Made by a program: the position numbers and the translations under genes. From Brevibacillus migulae (lineage in GTDB: Bacteria; Bacillota; Bacilli; Brevibacillales; Brevibacillaceae), in assembly GCF_004521915.1 (NCBI RefSeq), contig NZ_SDKD01000005.1:220323-284322 (forward strand): DNA of 64,000 nucleotides, read 5' to 3'. Position 1 is the stretch's first letter. The number at the start of each line of letters is the position of its first letter. The notes beneath the pieces were generated by a model. That model was not told where the DNA came from, made no database searches, and saw only the letters and a list, made by a program, of their open reading frames with translations. Positions 49,709-58,897 of this stretch are shown here, piece after piece.

Positions 49709-51179
49709 CCTTCTTGTTCTCCTTTCGTATGGCCGGGAGCGTCACGGTAAATTGCACGCCGTCCCGTTCGTTATTCACTGTGATATGACCGCCATAGGCC
49801 TGGACGATTCGCTGAGAGATGGAAAGCCCGAGACCCGTTCCTGTTTTTTTGGTTGTGAAAAACGGCTCAAAGATGGATAATTGATCCGCTTCTTCAATCG
49901 GCGCCCCTTCGTTATAAAAATGGATCATGACTCGCTCGTTGCGGGTCTCGAGCTCCACCCACAGCTGTCCCCTGTATGGAGCCGCCTGTATCCCATTCAG
50001 CAGGATGTTGAGAAAGACTTGTTTGAGCAGCTCCGGAGATGCATCGACGTCTGGGAGGGACGTTTGTTCACGCTGCTTCACGGAAAGCTCTTTTTGCTTG
50101 AAAGATGGCTTGAGCAACACGAGGGTCTGCTGGAGGACCTCCTGAACAGACACGGGGACATGTTTTTCCTCTGATGGACGCGAAAAGAGCAGCAATTCCT
50201 CTGCAAACCGATTTAACCGCTCGACTTCCTCTATGATAATCGTAGTATATTCACGACTATCGTGATTGGGCGGCAAGTCATCCTCAATGATCTGCGTAAA
50301 CGCCTTAATGGATGTCAGCGGATTACGCACCTCATGGGCGATGCTGGTGGCCAGTTCGCCGATCAACGCCAGTTTTTTTGCCTGAGCCAGACTCGACTGA
50401 CTTGCCTGGAGATCTTCCGCCAGCTTGTTGATCGCATCAATAATTTCCCCCGGCTCTCCGCGCATTCGCTTCATGCGGAAGGATAGATTGGTGCTGAGCT
50501 GGCGTAGACCTTCCTTGATCTCGGTGAGAATCAGCTCCAAGCGATGAATGACCATGCCGCTGGCCGCAGCCGCGACCAGGCACCCGATCCCGACAATCGC
50601 ATAGATTCCGTATCTCATACCTTTCAGCTGAACATCAATATTGGACATCAATTCATTCGCCCAGGCGTAGCCGATTACTTTTCCATTCCGAATGAGCGGA
50701 TACATGGCATTCATGATGTTCCCGCGTACCTGATCGCCAACCGCTACAGCCATTTTCCCAGTACGCATGACTTCACGTCCGGGATGGTACATGGGTATCG
50801 ATTTTCCGACATGCTGATTCATCTCCGAGCTCGGTCCATAGGTCACTATCGCATCCCATTCTGCCGCGTAATACCCGACACCGATCCCTGGGTTGGTCCG
50901 GGCAATTTGATCCGTGACCGGACCCAGCACCTGATTGAGCAAGGCAATTTTCTGTGCGCGATTCATGGACTGGGCATTTCGCTGCTGCAAGAGGCTGTTG
51001 AAATCTTCTGATAATGCATAATCCAGCTGGTGTGTGATCGCGATCAGCTTCGCTTGTTTTTCTTCCAACAGTGCGTTTTCGGCCAAGTGCAGCAACGTGA
51101 AGCCCGTGATGATAATCGGCATGATCGTTACAGCAAGCACGGAAGCTGCAAAGCGGATTCGATAAAGATACGTTCTCAT
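49683..51179 (-). CDS. atoS: Sensor histidine kinase (AtoS-like)
   Basis: 498 aa. TM1 about 8-30, extracytoplasmic domain 31-188 (PGIGVGYYAAEWDAIVTYGPS, found in acid-sensing relatives), TM2 about 190-211, HAMP-like linker, HisKA with H282 (LATSIAHEVRNPLTSIKAF) and an ATPase domain with QVFLNILLNGIQA, FFTTKKTGTGLGLSI. It phosphorylates the overlapping AtoC-like regulator. Ligand presumed to be a short-chain acid. Confidence 0.9.
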   Translation of the reverse strand: MRTYLYRIRFAASVLAVTIMPIIITGFTLLHLAENALLEEKQAKLIAITHQLDYALSEDFNSLLQQRNAQSMNRAQKIALLNQVLGPVTDQIARTNPGIGVGYYAAEWDAIVTYGPSSEMNQHVGKSIPMYHPGREVMRTGKMAVAVGDQVRGNIMNAMYPLIRNGKVIGYAWANELMSNIDVQLKGMRYGIYAIVGIGCLVAAAASGMVIHRLELILTEIKEGLRQLSTNLSFRMKRMRGEPGEIIDAINKLAEDLQASQSSLAQAKKLALIGELATSIAHEVRNPLTSIKAFTQIIEDDLPPNHDSREYTTIIIEEVERLNRFAEELLLFSRPSEEKHVPVSVQEVLQQTLVLLKPSFKQKELSVKQREQTSLPDVDASPELLKQVFLNILLNGIQAAPYRGQLWVELETRNERVMIHFYNEGAPIEEADQLSIFEPFFTTKKTGTGLGLSISQRIVQAYGGHITVNNERDGVQFTVTLPAIRKENKKDAACADCG

Positions 51180-51266
51180 ACGAGCCCCCGATGAAAGCGT
51201 TTTTCTATTCGTATCATACCATAACGAGCGTAACTTGGAATTTATCCATTGGCACGCGAAAGAAGA

Positions 51267-51297
51267 AACCCGCTCCAGTGTTCAAACAGAGCGGCTT
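51267..51297 (-). terminator. Probable terminator of the acyl-CoA dehydrogenase gene
   Basis: Minus-strand arms AAGCCGCTC and GAGCGGGTT with one mismatch and a T/C-rich tail, 20 nt past the stop. Confidence 0.5.
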
Positions 51298-51317
51298 TCT
51301 CGGGATTGTTCGACTCT

Positions 51318-52988
51318 CTACACAATCTCATCAAAATACTCTACTGTTTTCATTCGTCCGCCAACCTGGCGAAGCTCCCAGGTTTCCTCCAAATAAATCT
51401 CTGCAAGCTTCTCGTATTTTCCCCCATGCCGATTTGCCCATTCTACGGCGATCACGCTTTCGTACAGCCATGCCATCCGCTGGATCAACGTTTTTGCCTC
51501 ATAGGTCTGCAAAGCTTCATCAAAGTTGGCAAAATGCTCAAGCGTAACGGCAAGTTTGTCAAGTTCTGACGCCACGATTGGTGTGAGCGAATATTCCTGA
51601 ATCGCGGCCAACCGTTTCCGCATTTCCTGCACAAACACATGATGGGCATCATAGCGATTCACGAGCCGGATGAGCTCGAGCCCTAAAATATTCGCAGTCC
51701 CCTCCCAGACTGTCAGCACCTGGGCATCACGCAGCAAGCGCGGGGTGACAAAATCTTCGATGTAGCCGTTTCCCCCGTGCATTTCGATCGCTTCATGTGC
51801 AAAATGAATGGCTTGTTCAGCGGTTTCCTTTTTCATCATGGCGATATACAACCGGTTCAGGATCAATTCCTGTTCGGATGCAGTGCCTTCGGTTACTTTT
51901 TCAAACAAGCGGATCAGATCAAACACAGCTGCCAGCTCTACATGAAGTTTTGCGGCGAGCTTGCCCAGCGTATCCTTCACCATCGTGAAATCAGTCAACC
52001 GCTTGCCAAACGCATTTCGCTGACTCGCATACTCCTTTGCTTCCGACCACCCTCTGCGCATGATGCCAACGGAAGCCACCGCATTGCAGATCCGTGATAG
52101 GTTCAACGCTTCCATCATGTAGTGAAACCCTTTTGCCGGATCTCCGACCACATACGCATACGCTCCGTCAAATTCCACTTCACCGGATGGTACCGCACGG
52201 ACGCCCAGCTTATCTTTTAGGCGGCGTATACGCAGTCCATTCAAGCTGTCATCTTCCAAACGCCACGGTACGGCAAACAACGTGAGACCTCGTGATCCGG
52301 CAGGCGCTCCCTCGATACGTGCTAGCACCATTGCTACTCCGCACATCCCGGCGTTGGAAGCGAAATATTTTTCGCCGTACAAACGATAATGGTCCCCATC
52401 CATTACGGCTCTCACAACATTCGCGCCTACATCAGAGCCACCCTGGCGTTCTGTCAAAAAGGTAGCACCCTCATACAACGGTATTTCACCTGTGGAGCAC
52501 ACATGGGGAAGAAAACGCTCCTTTAAAGCGTGGTCCGCATAATGATCAAGCAGATAGGCCGTTGCCAGCGTCAACGTTACCGGACAATAAAAGCCTGGCT
52601 CCGATTGCGACAGCAAATAGCCCTGCGCAAAGCTGTACGTGTAATTTCCTTTCTGTCCGAGGGCAGGTATGTTTTTATGCACGTACCCGACAATCCCTGT
52701 GCCATAGGTTTCTGCGACCGTTTTCCGATAACCTTCATTCACCCAGACCTCGGAAATTTCTTCGCCGTAGCGGTCATACCTTTTCAGACTGGGCTGGCCT
52801 TCACGATCCGTATGCTTGGCTCGTTCATCGATCTCATTGGCACACAGCTCGCCAAAGGCAAGCAGTTCCTGTTTCGCATACTCCAGAAACGGTCCGTCCA
52901 GTGTTTCCTCCACAATCAGACGGAGCGTGTCATCGCCGGAAAAGAAATTGCGGCGTGCTTTGTTTTTTTGCTCCTGCAATACTTTCAT
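51318..52988 (-). CDS. AidB-like acyl-CoA dehydrogenase
   Basis: 556-aa flavoprotein of the acyl-CoA dehydrogenase family, AidB branch. It is longer than classical members (about 380 aa) because of extra N- and C-terminal regions. Motifs: GATFLTERQGGSDVGAN, NAGMCGVAMVLARIEGAP, RRLKDKLGVRAVPSGEVEFDGA, RNAFGKRLTDF and EMHGGNGYIEDFVTPRLLRDAQVLTVWEGTANI with the Glu/Arg FAD-binding segment. E. coli AidB binds DNA and alkylation-damage intermediates, but many homologues act in fatty-acid or amino-acid breakdown. It stands alone beside the atoE locus. Confidence 0.9.
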   Translation of the reverse strand: MKVLQEQKNKARRNFFSGDDTLRLIVEETLDGPFLEYAKQELLAFGELCANEIDERAKHTDREGQPSLKRYDRYGEEISEVWVNEGYRKTVAETYGTGIVGYVHKNIPALGQKGNYTYSFAQGYLLSQSEPGFYCPVTLTLATAYLLDHYADHALKERFLPHVCSTGEIPLYEGATFLTERQGGSDVGANVVRAVMDGDHYRLYGEKYFASNAGMCGVAMVLARIEGAPAGSRGLTLFAVPWRLEDDSLNGLRIRRLKDKLGVRAVPSGEVEFDGAYAYVVGDPAKGFHYMMEALNLSRICNAVASVGIMRRGWSEAKEYASQRNAFGKRLTDFTMVKDTLGKLAAKLHVELAAVFDLIRLFEKVTEGTASEQELILNRLYIAMMKKETAEQAIHFAHEAIEMHGGNGYIEDFVTPRLLRDAQVLTVWEGTANILGLELIRLVNRYDAHHVFVQEMRKRLAAIQEYSLTPIVASELDKLAVTLEHFANFDEALQTYEAKTLIQRMAWLYESVIAVEWANRHGGKYEKLAEIYLEETWELRQVGGRMKTVEYFDEIV

Positions 52989-53103
52989 GCTATGCTTTCC
53001 CTCCTTCGCGCAGCTTGGCCGCCTCCCTAATCGTTTTCACATCACCCCCACCAATGGCTGTTTATCCGTAGTATAGCATTTGCGTTAAAGGAAAGAACAA
53101 GCG

Positions 53104-53143
53104 AAAAAAAGCCAGTCGCACACAAGAGCGTGAGCGACTGGCT
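53104..53143 (-). terminator. Terminator of kimA
   Basis: Minus-strand arms AGCCAGTCGC and GCGACTGGCT followed by T7, just past the stop at 53153. Confidence 0.85.
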
Positions 53144-53152
53144 GCAGATGTA

Positions 53153-54970
53153 TTATTTTTTTAAACGGTAAGGAACAGTAGCTATTTTCACATCTTGGCG
53201 GGCAAACAAATATGCTCGCATTAACAAACTTGTCTGGTTATGAAGAAGGTTATGCCACCATTTCTTGGTGATGAATTGCGGAATCAGTACCGTTACGTGA
53301 TCTGTTTCTGCCTTTTTCCATTCGACCGTATCGATAAACTTAAACAGGGGTCGAATAATGCTGCGATAATGGGAACGCAGGACAATCAACCGCACCCCGG
53401 GATTCCACTTCTCCCACTTTTCCTCCATCTTTTTCATATCTTCATCGCTGAACCCGACATAGACCGCGACAATATCGTCCGTGAGGGATTGCGCATAGCT
53501 GATCGTGCTTTTTACGACCTGTGAGATCCCGGCGACAGGGATGACGATGACGCTTCCTTTGGGCTCCGGTTTCTCCGTCGCAATATCAATTCGCAGCTCA
53601 TCAGCCAAGTCCCGATAGTGTTCATGAATCTTCTTAAAGATGAAAATCACGATCGGCAGGAACAAGAAGATCGTCCAAACCTGCGAGAATTTGGTTACCA
53701 AAAAGATCAGGCAAATCGTCAGCGTGGTCAGCATGCCAACGGTGTTAATCAGGAAAGGAACCAACCATCCCGCTGGCTTTTGGGTGATCCAGCGTTTCAT
53801 CATGCCGGCTTGCGACAAAGTAAATGGAATGAACACACCTAACGCATATAATGGAATTAAATTCTCCGTTTCTCCCTTAAAGGCAATGACCAAAATGGCG
53901 GAGAGGACTGCCAAGACAATGATTCCGTTCGAAAAGCCGAGACGGTCCCCGCGAACCATGAACATATTCGGCATAAACCGGTCTTTGGCTAACATGAATG
54001 CGAGCAAGGGAAAAGCCGCGAACGCTGTATTGGCTGCTAGGAATAAAATGAGTGCTGTTACTGCTTGAATCGCATAATACAAAAATCCTCGCCCAAATAC
54101 GGCAGATGCAATTTGTGACACGACGGTCTCCTCGGTGGCTGGTGCAATGCCATAGGCATAAGCCAACAGACTAATTCCCATAAACATCACGCCAAGGATA
54201 AGTCCCATCATGACAAGGGTCATCGCTGCGTTGCGCGGTGCGGGATCCTTGAAGTTGGGAATGGCATTGGACACCGCCTCTACCCCTGTCAACGCCGAAC
54301 AGCCGGAGCTAAACGCCCGCAAAAGCAGAAATAACGTGATTCCTGGAACGGCAATTCCATATTCAGGCGTTTGTGCTTGTACATGACCGGTCAGCCATTG
54401 ATAGCCGCCGCCGATGATGAGAACGAGCATCGCAAAGACAAAGAGATATACCGGGTACATCAAAATGGTTGCCGATTCAGTGATACCGCGCAAATTCAAT
54501 ATCGTTACAATGAGGATCATAAACAAGGCAATCAGGACTCGGTAATCATGCAGAATCGGAAAAGCGGACGTGATCGCGTCGGTTGAAGCAGACGTACTCA
54601 CCGCTACCGTCAAGATGTAGTCCACCAGCAATGAGCCGCCAGCGACCAGTCCGGTTGTGGTCCCTAAGTTATTCTTGGCCACAATGTATGCGCCGCCGCC
54701 AGTTGGATACGCAAAGATGGTTTGGCGGTAGGACAAGATGAGTATCGTCAATAACCCTACTACCGTTAGTGAAATCGGAATGGAGTACCACAATGCCACA
54801 GCACCCAAAACTATCAACACATGCAGTATCTGTTCCGTGCCATATGCGACAGAAGATAAGGCATCGGAAGACAGCACAGCTAGCGCTTTGACTTTATTTA
54901 ATTTTTCCTCTGCCAGTTCATTTGATTTCATCGGTCTTCCGATTAAAAATCGCTTAAAATCGGATATCAT
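53153..54970 (-). CDS. kimA: KimA-type potassium importer (APC superfamily)
   Basis: 605 aa, matching the 607 aa of B. subtilis KimA (YdaO). Twelve transmembrane helices occupy about 30-455: LSSDALSSVAYGTEQIL in TM1, YPTGGGAYIVAKNNLG, SGCSALTGVEAVSNAIP, LAANTAFAAFPLLA. A C-terminal cytosolic domain follows (480-605; SVIVIPVAGISQVVKSTISYAQSLTDDIVAVYVG), the c-di-AMP-inhibited USP-like part. GGGGAAA precedes the ATG. The mRNA leader is a c-di-AMP riboswitch, which fits K+ uptake being shut off when c-di-AMP is high. Confidence 0.95.
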   Translation of the reverse strand: MISDFKRFLIGRPMKSNELAEEKLNKVKALAVLSSDALSSVAYGTEQILHVLIVLGAVALWYSIPISLTVVGLLTILILSYRQTIFAYPTGGGAYIVAKNNLGTTTGLVAGGSLLVDYILTVAVSTSASTDAITSAFPILHDYRVLIALFMILIVTILNLRGITESATILMYPVYLFVFAMLVLIIGGGYQWLTGHVQAQTPEYGIAVPGITLFLLLRAFSSGCSALTGVEAVSNAIPNFKDPAPRNAAMTLVMMGLILGVMFMGISLLAYAYGIAPATEETVVSQIASAVFGRGFLYYAIQAVTALILFLAANTAFAAFPLLAFMLAKDRFMPNMFMVRGDRLGFSNGIIVLAVLSAILVIAFKGETENLIPLYALGVFIPFTLSQAGMMKRWITQKPAGWLVPFLINTVGMLTTLTICLIFLVTKFSQVWTIFLFLPIVIFIFKKIHEHYRDLADELRIDIATEKPEPKGSVIVIPVAGISQVVKSTISYAQSLTDDIVAVYVGFSDEDMKKMEEKWEKWNPGVRLIVLRSHYRSIIRPLFKFIDTVEWKKAETDHVTVLIPQFITKKWWHNLLHNQTSLLMRAYLFARQDVKIATVPYRLKK

Positions 54971-55098
54971 GCTGATTTCCCCTATCCAAAAATATCTGTC
55001 TGTTTTTTTACTTTCCTTCGTTTACACAATGACGATCACTTACTTAGCTTGTTTTGCCCTAATTTCGTTTTTTCTCTCCCCTCTCAATAAGAAGGCAA

Positions 55099-55134
55099 CA
55101 AAAAAAGCCGTAAGAGGAGGTCCCTCTCGCGGCT
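55099..55134 (-). terminator. Expression-platform terminator of the c-di-AMP riboswitch
   Basis: Minus-strand arms AGCCGCGAGAGG and CCTCTTACGGCT (2x2 internal loop) followed by T7, between the aptamer and the kimA start. Confidence 0.85.
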
Positions 55135-55180
55135 TCTTGGCATAGTCAAATAAACCATGTCAAATACACGATTTTGGTTG

Positions 55181-55320
55181 CCTCTCTTGAAACGCTTACG
55201 AGGTTAGCTGACGGATTCGGATGTAAGAGTCACCCTACTCGATAAATCGAGATTCACCCCGTGTGGATGGTATGGATATCCACGTTTGGTTCCCCCGCCC
55301 CTTAATAAAAGGCTCAGCGA
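55181..55320 (-). ncRNA. c-di-AMP riboswitch (ydaO/yuaA class)
   Basis: Minus-strand leader of kimA has the invariant aptamer blocks in order: CGCTGAG, GGGGCGGGGGAACC, GGGGTGAATC, GTAGGGTGAC, GAATCCGTCAGCTAACCTCG and TAAGCG...GAGAGG. These match the ydaO/yuaA consensus closely. A terminator follows, so binding of c-di-AMP should stop kimA transcription. Confidence 0.95.
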
Positions 55321-55350
55321 TTTTGCGTGTTTTTTGGATTGACGAACCTT

Positions 55351-55379
55351 ATACTACTCTCCTGAATCAAATCTGTAAA
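55351..55379 (-). promoter_or_regulatory. Promoter of the kimA riboswitch transcript
   Basis: TTTACA-N17-TAGTAT on the minus strand; start near 55344, about 25 nt before the aptamer. With riboswitch and terminator this explains the 54971-55461 gap. Confidence 0.6.
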
Positions 55380-55426
55380 TCCCTTTTTAAAAATTTCACA
55401 ATTGACCCATTGAGGGCAAAAGTACA

Positions 55427-55452
55427 GGCGCCATCAATTTGTCGCCTGTCCC
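55427..55452 (-). terminator. Terminator-like hairpin after the persulfide operon
   Basis: Minus-strand arms ACAGGCG and CGCCTGT just past the rhodanese stop; the T tract is weak. Confidence 0.45.
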
Positions 55453-55461
55453 TATCAAACA

Positions 55462-55782
55462 TCATTTGCCGGTCTCAACTTCTCCGAACCATTTGCTCAT
55501 TCCACCTGTCATATTGACAACGCGGTATCCTTTAGAGGCCAGGAATTCACACGCTTTTCCACTTCTGCCACCACTGCGGCAGACGACGATGGTCTCCTTA
55601 TCCGGATCGAGTTCATCCATTCGCTCCGGCAGCACCCCGAGCGGAATATGCTTCGCCTGTGGGATATGTCCCTCTTCCCACTCGTCGGGTTCACGGACAT
55701 CCAACACCACGATATCCTCTCTGTTCTGTAAACGTTCATGCACATCGGATGGAAACTGCTCTTTGATGGCAGCATTAGACAT
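55462..55782 (-). CDS. Single-domain rhodanese (thiosulfate/persulfide sulfurtransferase)
   Basis: 106 aa. Rhodanese fold with IVVLDVREPDEWEEGHIPQAKHIPLG and the active-site loop VVCRSGGRSG carrying the persulfide-forming Cys. Last gene of a three-gene operon; ATG 55782 has GGAGG 8 nt upstream, 13 nt after the metallohydrolase gene. Handles sulfane sulfur together with its neighbours. Confidence 0.9.
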   Translation of the reverse strand: MSNAAIKEQFPSDVHERLQNREDIVVLDVREPDEWEEGHIPQAKHIPLGVLPERMDELDPDKETIVVCRSGGRSGKACEFLASKGYRVVNMTGGMSKWFGEVETGK

Positions 55783-55795
55783 GTTCATAACCTCC

Positions 55796-56947
55796 TTATT
55801 TCTCGTGAACAGCACAACGGTTTGGGCCCATTTCCATGTCCTGTTGCTCTTCTTCGTTCGGACTCAGTTTGCCCATATTCACCTGACGAATATCTTGGTA
55901 GGCATTCGGTTGCGGTGGCAGATTTTCAGTGACGGCAATACGGAATTGATCTTCGTCTTCCAGGCAAAGACCCGGATTGTGCTGATACAATTCCCCGAGC
56001 CGTGCGGACACGCTCCCGTCCATTTTCAATTCTGTTATATTGCCAAAGTGCGCTGGCAGCACTATCAGATCCTCCGACAGTTCCTTGAAACGGTTATACA
56101 GCGTATCTCTCAGGTCATCTACCCAATCCTCCGCTTTTCCGGCCAAGTCAGGTCGGCCAATCGAACCAACAAATAAAACGTCACCAGTCAGGAAATAGGT
56201 ATCATCCACGATTAACGACGTACTGCCCATGGTGTGGCCAGGAGAATAAATCGGTTGAATGGAAATCTTGCTGCTGCCTACCCGTATTTCCTTGCCTTCC
56301 TCCAACCCCTCATACGAAAAAGTAACCTCGGCAGCATCCTTCGGCGGAAGCCAGTAAGTCGCTCCCGTATGGTCCGCTAATCGTTTCCCGCCTGAGATAT
56401 GATCAGCGTGAAGATGTGTATCAATCGTATTGGTTATTTTGACGTTGCGTGTTTTGGCGAAATCTTCGTAGATCGCGGTCATCCGCAGCGTGTCCACAAC
56501 CGCCGCCTCTCCATTCGAAACGACCATGTAGGATAAACAGCCTTTCCCAATCCGGACAAATTGGTACAGCTCACCACCATCCTTCAAATCCCCTACTTTG
56601 ACTGGTTCCAGGTGCTGACTCCACCCCTTCATGCCGCCATGCAGATAGCTTACATCCAGTCTGCCCGCTTCCAAAAGCTGTTTTGCTACGAAAATCGACG
56701 AACCCTCTTTCGCGCATACAACCAGCACTTTTCTTCCTTCCGGGATTTGATGGAGTGCCTGATCGATCCCATCGATCAAATCAAAATAGGGAATGTTGAT
56801 CACGTCAATGTTTTCCCCTTCAACCTTCCAATTCGCAAAGTCAGATTCATTGCGGACATCGAGGATAAACAACGATTCCTTATTGAACACAATCCGAGTT
56901 AATTCATGTGGTGTCATCGCTTGCAAAGCAGCTGGGTCTATGTTCAT
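55796..56947 (-). CDS. Rhodanese-metallo-beta-lactamase fusion (persulfide dioxygenase-like)
   Basis: 383 aa. Residues 1-115 are a rhodanese-like domain ([28 protein letters not shown] with the Cys). Residues 120-360 are an ETHE1/glyoxalase II-like domain with the iron ligands [19 protein letters not shown] and [15 protein letters not shown]. Persulfide dioxygenases oxidise glutathione, bacillithiol or CoA persulfides to sulfite. The rhodanese is N-terminal here, while the better-known CstB has it C-terminal. Expressed with a TusA-rhodanese protein and a rhodanese. Confidence 0.9.
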   Translation of the reverse strand: MNIDPAALQAMTPHELTRIVFNKESLFILDVRNESDFANWKVEGENIDVINIPYFDLIDGIDQALHQIPEGRKVLVVCAKEGSSIFVAKQLLEAGRLDVSYLHGGMKGWSQHLEPVKVGDLKDGGELYQFVRIGKGCLSYMVVSNGEAAVVDTLRMTAIYEDFAKTRNVKITNTIDTHLHADHISGGKRLADHTGATYWLPPKDAAEVTFSYEGLEEGKEIRVGSSKISIQPIYSPGHTMGSTSLIVDDTYFLTGDVLFVGSIGRPDLAGKAEDWVDDLRDTLYNRFKELSEDLIVLPAHFGNITELKMDGSVSARLGELYQHNPGLCLEDEDQFRIAVTENLPPQPNAYQDIRQVNMGKLSPNEEEQQDMEMGPNRCAVHEK

Positions 56948-56974
56948 TTTTGGTTTCCCCTTTGGTAAAGTTTT

Positions 56975-57430
56975 TTATCTCGTCTCGGTTGAGCCTATCC
57001 ATGCAACCATGCCCGGCAGCACATTCTTTACATTGGAAAAGCCATGCTCCGCAAGCAGTTGACAGGCCAGATCGCTGCGATTGCCTGACCTGCATACGAC
57101 ATAAATTTCATCATCAGGCCGCATCTCACTTAAACGCGTTTCCAATACCCCTATCGGTATTGATTTGGCACCCGGGATCCGCGAAAACGCATACTCTGCA
57201 GGTTCACGCACATCCAAAACGTGGATATCGTCGGACAGCTTTTGCTGAAGCTGTTGTCCTGCAGTTCTCGCCCATCCCTGCATGTCAGCCAATGATCCTT
57301 TATCCGTCGCCTGAACTTCAATCACTTCGCCTAGCTGCATCGCTTCCATCGCTTTTTTCGTGCGGACGATTGGCATCGGGCACGCCAGCCCTTTACAATC
57401 CAATGTTTGATTGACTATGATCTCATTCAT
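56975..57430 (-). CDS. Compact TusA-rhodanese fusion sulfur carrier
   Basis: 151 aa. The TusA domain (1-65) has the carrier Cys in LDCKGLACPMPIVRTKKAM; the rhodanese domain (70-151) has VLDVREPAEYAFSRIPGA and VVCRSGNRSDLA. Only a few residues (QQLQQKLSDDI) join them, so the final strand of TusA seems lost or shared. Typical fusions of this kind are longer. GGAGG precedes the ATG. First gene of the operon, behind a palindromic operator. Confidence 0.88.
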   Translation of the reverse strand: MNEIIVNQTLDCKGLACPMPIVRTKKAMEAMQLGEVIEVQATDKGSLADMQGWARTAGQQLQQKLSDDIHVLDVREPAEYAFSRIPGAKSIPIGVLETRLSEMRPDDEIYVVCRSGNRSDLACQLLAEHGFSNVKNVLPGMVAWIGSTETR

Positions 57431-57461
57431 GTTGTGTACCTCCGTCGTAAGGAAATGTGTA

Positions 57462-57489
57462 TATATACATATACCCCTATATGTATATA
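57462..57489. promoter_or_regulatory. Operator of the persulfide operon
   Basis: Perfect 12-bp inverted repeat TATATACATATA and TATATGTATATA around CCCC, covering the transcription start. An A/T palindrome around a C/G tract recalls operators of CsoR/CstR-type repressors, of which CstR senses persulfides. No repressor gene is adjacent. Confidence 0.65.
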
Positions 57490-57517
57490 GGTTATGTTGT
57501 TATTCTTGGATTGTCAA
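57489..57517 (-). promoter_or_regulatory. Sigma-A promoter of the persulfide operon
   Basis: TTGACA-N17-TAACCT on the minus strand, immediately upstream of the large palindrome. Confidence 0.7.
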
Positions 57518-57549
57518 TACCCGTTCCACGCTCATCCGTTTGTATGCGA

Positions 57550-57598
57550 AAAACAGCGGCAATCGAGGGGAAAATCAGTTCCCGATTGTCGCTGTTTT
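57550..57598 (-). terminator. Terminator of the HAD phosphatase operon
   Basis: 16-nt arms AAAACAGCGGCAATCG and CGATTGTCGCTGTTTT (one wobble or mismatch) with a T5 run on the minus strand. Confidence 0.8.
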
Positions 57599-57667
57599 GA
57601 CTACTCTATTATTTTTCAAGCTTCTTTCACTTTCATGTGTCACAGTGAAAAAACACAGCTTTAGCTC

Positions 57668-58363
57668 TTAAACATCCATGCCCAGGATTCGATACAGTTC
57701 ATCAAGCCTTTGGATCTCATAGGTTGGTAGGATGCCTGTCTCATTCGGCTTTCTGCCTGGGTTGAACCAGCAGGTGTCCAGGCCAGCAAGCTGTCCCCCT
57801 TTTATGTCGGAGCTTAGTGAATCGCCGATAATTAGCGCTTCTTGCGCTGAAAAATCCGGAATGCGTGCAAAGACATAATCGAAATATTCCTTCATCGGCT
57901 TTTGAAAACCCGTATCTTCGGAAACAAAAATATCAAGAAAGAAGGGATGCAACCCGGAATCACGCAATCGTTTATCCTGCGTTTTGGATACGCCATTCGT
58001 CACCACATATAAATCATAATCTTGACGAAGATTCTTGATCAATGCCAAAGCGCCTTCGATCAACTGATGTCCCTCGTCCAGAAACCGACGGTACTTTCTC
58101 TCCAGAAGCGCCCCATCCACTTCTTGCCCATATTCCTTGAACAATCGGGAAAACCGCGTATTGACGACTTCGTCCCGATCGATTTTCCCCTCTTCAAAAG
58201 CTATCCACAGCCCATGGTTAATCCGTTTGTATTGTGTTTCCAGATCTGGTGTAAAGTCCAATTGTTGGTCCGCAAACAGCAACTCCAAGGCTGCTTTTTC
58301 CGCAGCGCCAAAATCCAATAACGTATCGTCTACATCAAATAATAGTGTTTTATATGTTTTCAT
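57668..58363 (-). CDS. HAD-superfamily phosphatase, YjjG/YfnB-type (noncanonical nucleotidase-like)
   Basis: 231 aa. HAD motifs: I FDVDDTLLDFG, II VVTNGVSKTQ, III Lys in QKPMKEYFDYVF, IV IIGDSLSSDIKGG. The helical cap and GLDTCWFNPGRKPN fit the YjjG-type nucleotidases that remove modified pyrimidine monophosphates. ATG 58363 overlaps the preceding membrane-protein stop by four bases. Confidence 0.88.
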   Translation of the reverse strand: MKTYKTLLFDVDDTLLDFGAAEKAALELLFADQQLDFTPDLETQYKRINHGLWIAFEEGKIDRDEVVNTRFSRLFKEYGQEVDGALLERKYRRFLDEGHQLIEGALALIKNLRQDYDLYVVTNGVSKTQDKRLRDSGLHPFFLDIFVSEDTGFQKPMKEYFDYVFARIPDFSAQEALIIGDSLSSDIKGGQLAGLDTCWFNPGRKPNETGILPTYEIQRLDELYRILGMDV

Positions 58364-58854
58364 GATGACCTCTCCCATTTCTGCTCTGGCAGCGGATTTG
58401 CCGAGCGCTTGAAAACCGTGCTACCGCCCAGCTTAAATACCAAAATGCCGCCCACGATGATGACCACACCCATCAATTGTTGAAAAGAAAAGGGCACCTT
58501 GTCCAGACCGAACAGTCCCAGCGAATCCGCAAAAAGAGCAAATCCGAGCTGCGATGTCAATACGATAGAGATGGCGTAGGTTGGTCCAAGCAATCGGATG
58601 CCTTGCACCAGGCATGCGACCACCCCAACACCGATCATACCACTGAACCAAAACCAGGACTGCATATTTTGCAATCGGAATAATTGGCTACCTTCAAAGA
58701 ACAGCCCGGCAATCAGCGAAGCCAAAAACCCCATCCCCAGTACCAGCGTTGTAGTCTGCCAGCTACCGGCGTGTTCATTTACCTTGCTGTTGAATATATT
58801 TTGCAGGCTTACCAGCGAACCGGCCAATACCGCAAAGAAAAGACCCAAGACCAT
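58360..58854 (-). CDS. DUF606 (YdcZ-like) DMT-superfamily membrane protein, copy 1
   Basis: 164 aa, five hydrophobic helices, starting LFFAVLAGSLVSLQNIFNSKVNEHAGSW, the DUF606 signature. DUF606 proteins are half-size relatives of drug/metabolite transporters and often come in pairs. A second copy lies at 59612-60037 with a Crp-type regulator between. Coupled to the HAD gene by an ATGA overlap. Confidence 0.85.
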   Translation of the reverse strand: MVLGLFFAVLAGSLVSLQNIFNSKVNEHAGSWQTTTLVLGMGFLASLIAGLFFEGSQLFRLQNMQSWFWFSGMIGVGVVACLVQGIRLLGPTYAISIVLTSQLGFALFADSLGLFGLDKVPFSFQQLMGVVIIVGGILVFKLGGSTVFKRSANPLPEQKWERSS

Positions 58855-58897
58855 TGTCGTTCCTCTCCTATTCGCTTGTTTTCGAGGAGGGCTGCTG

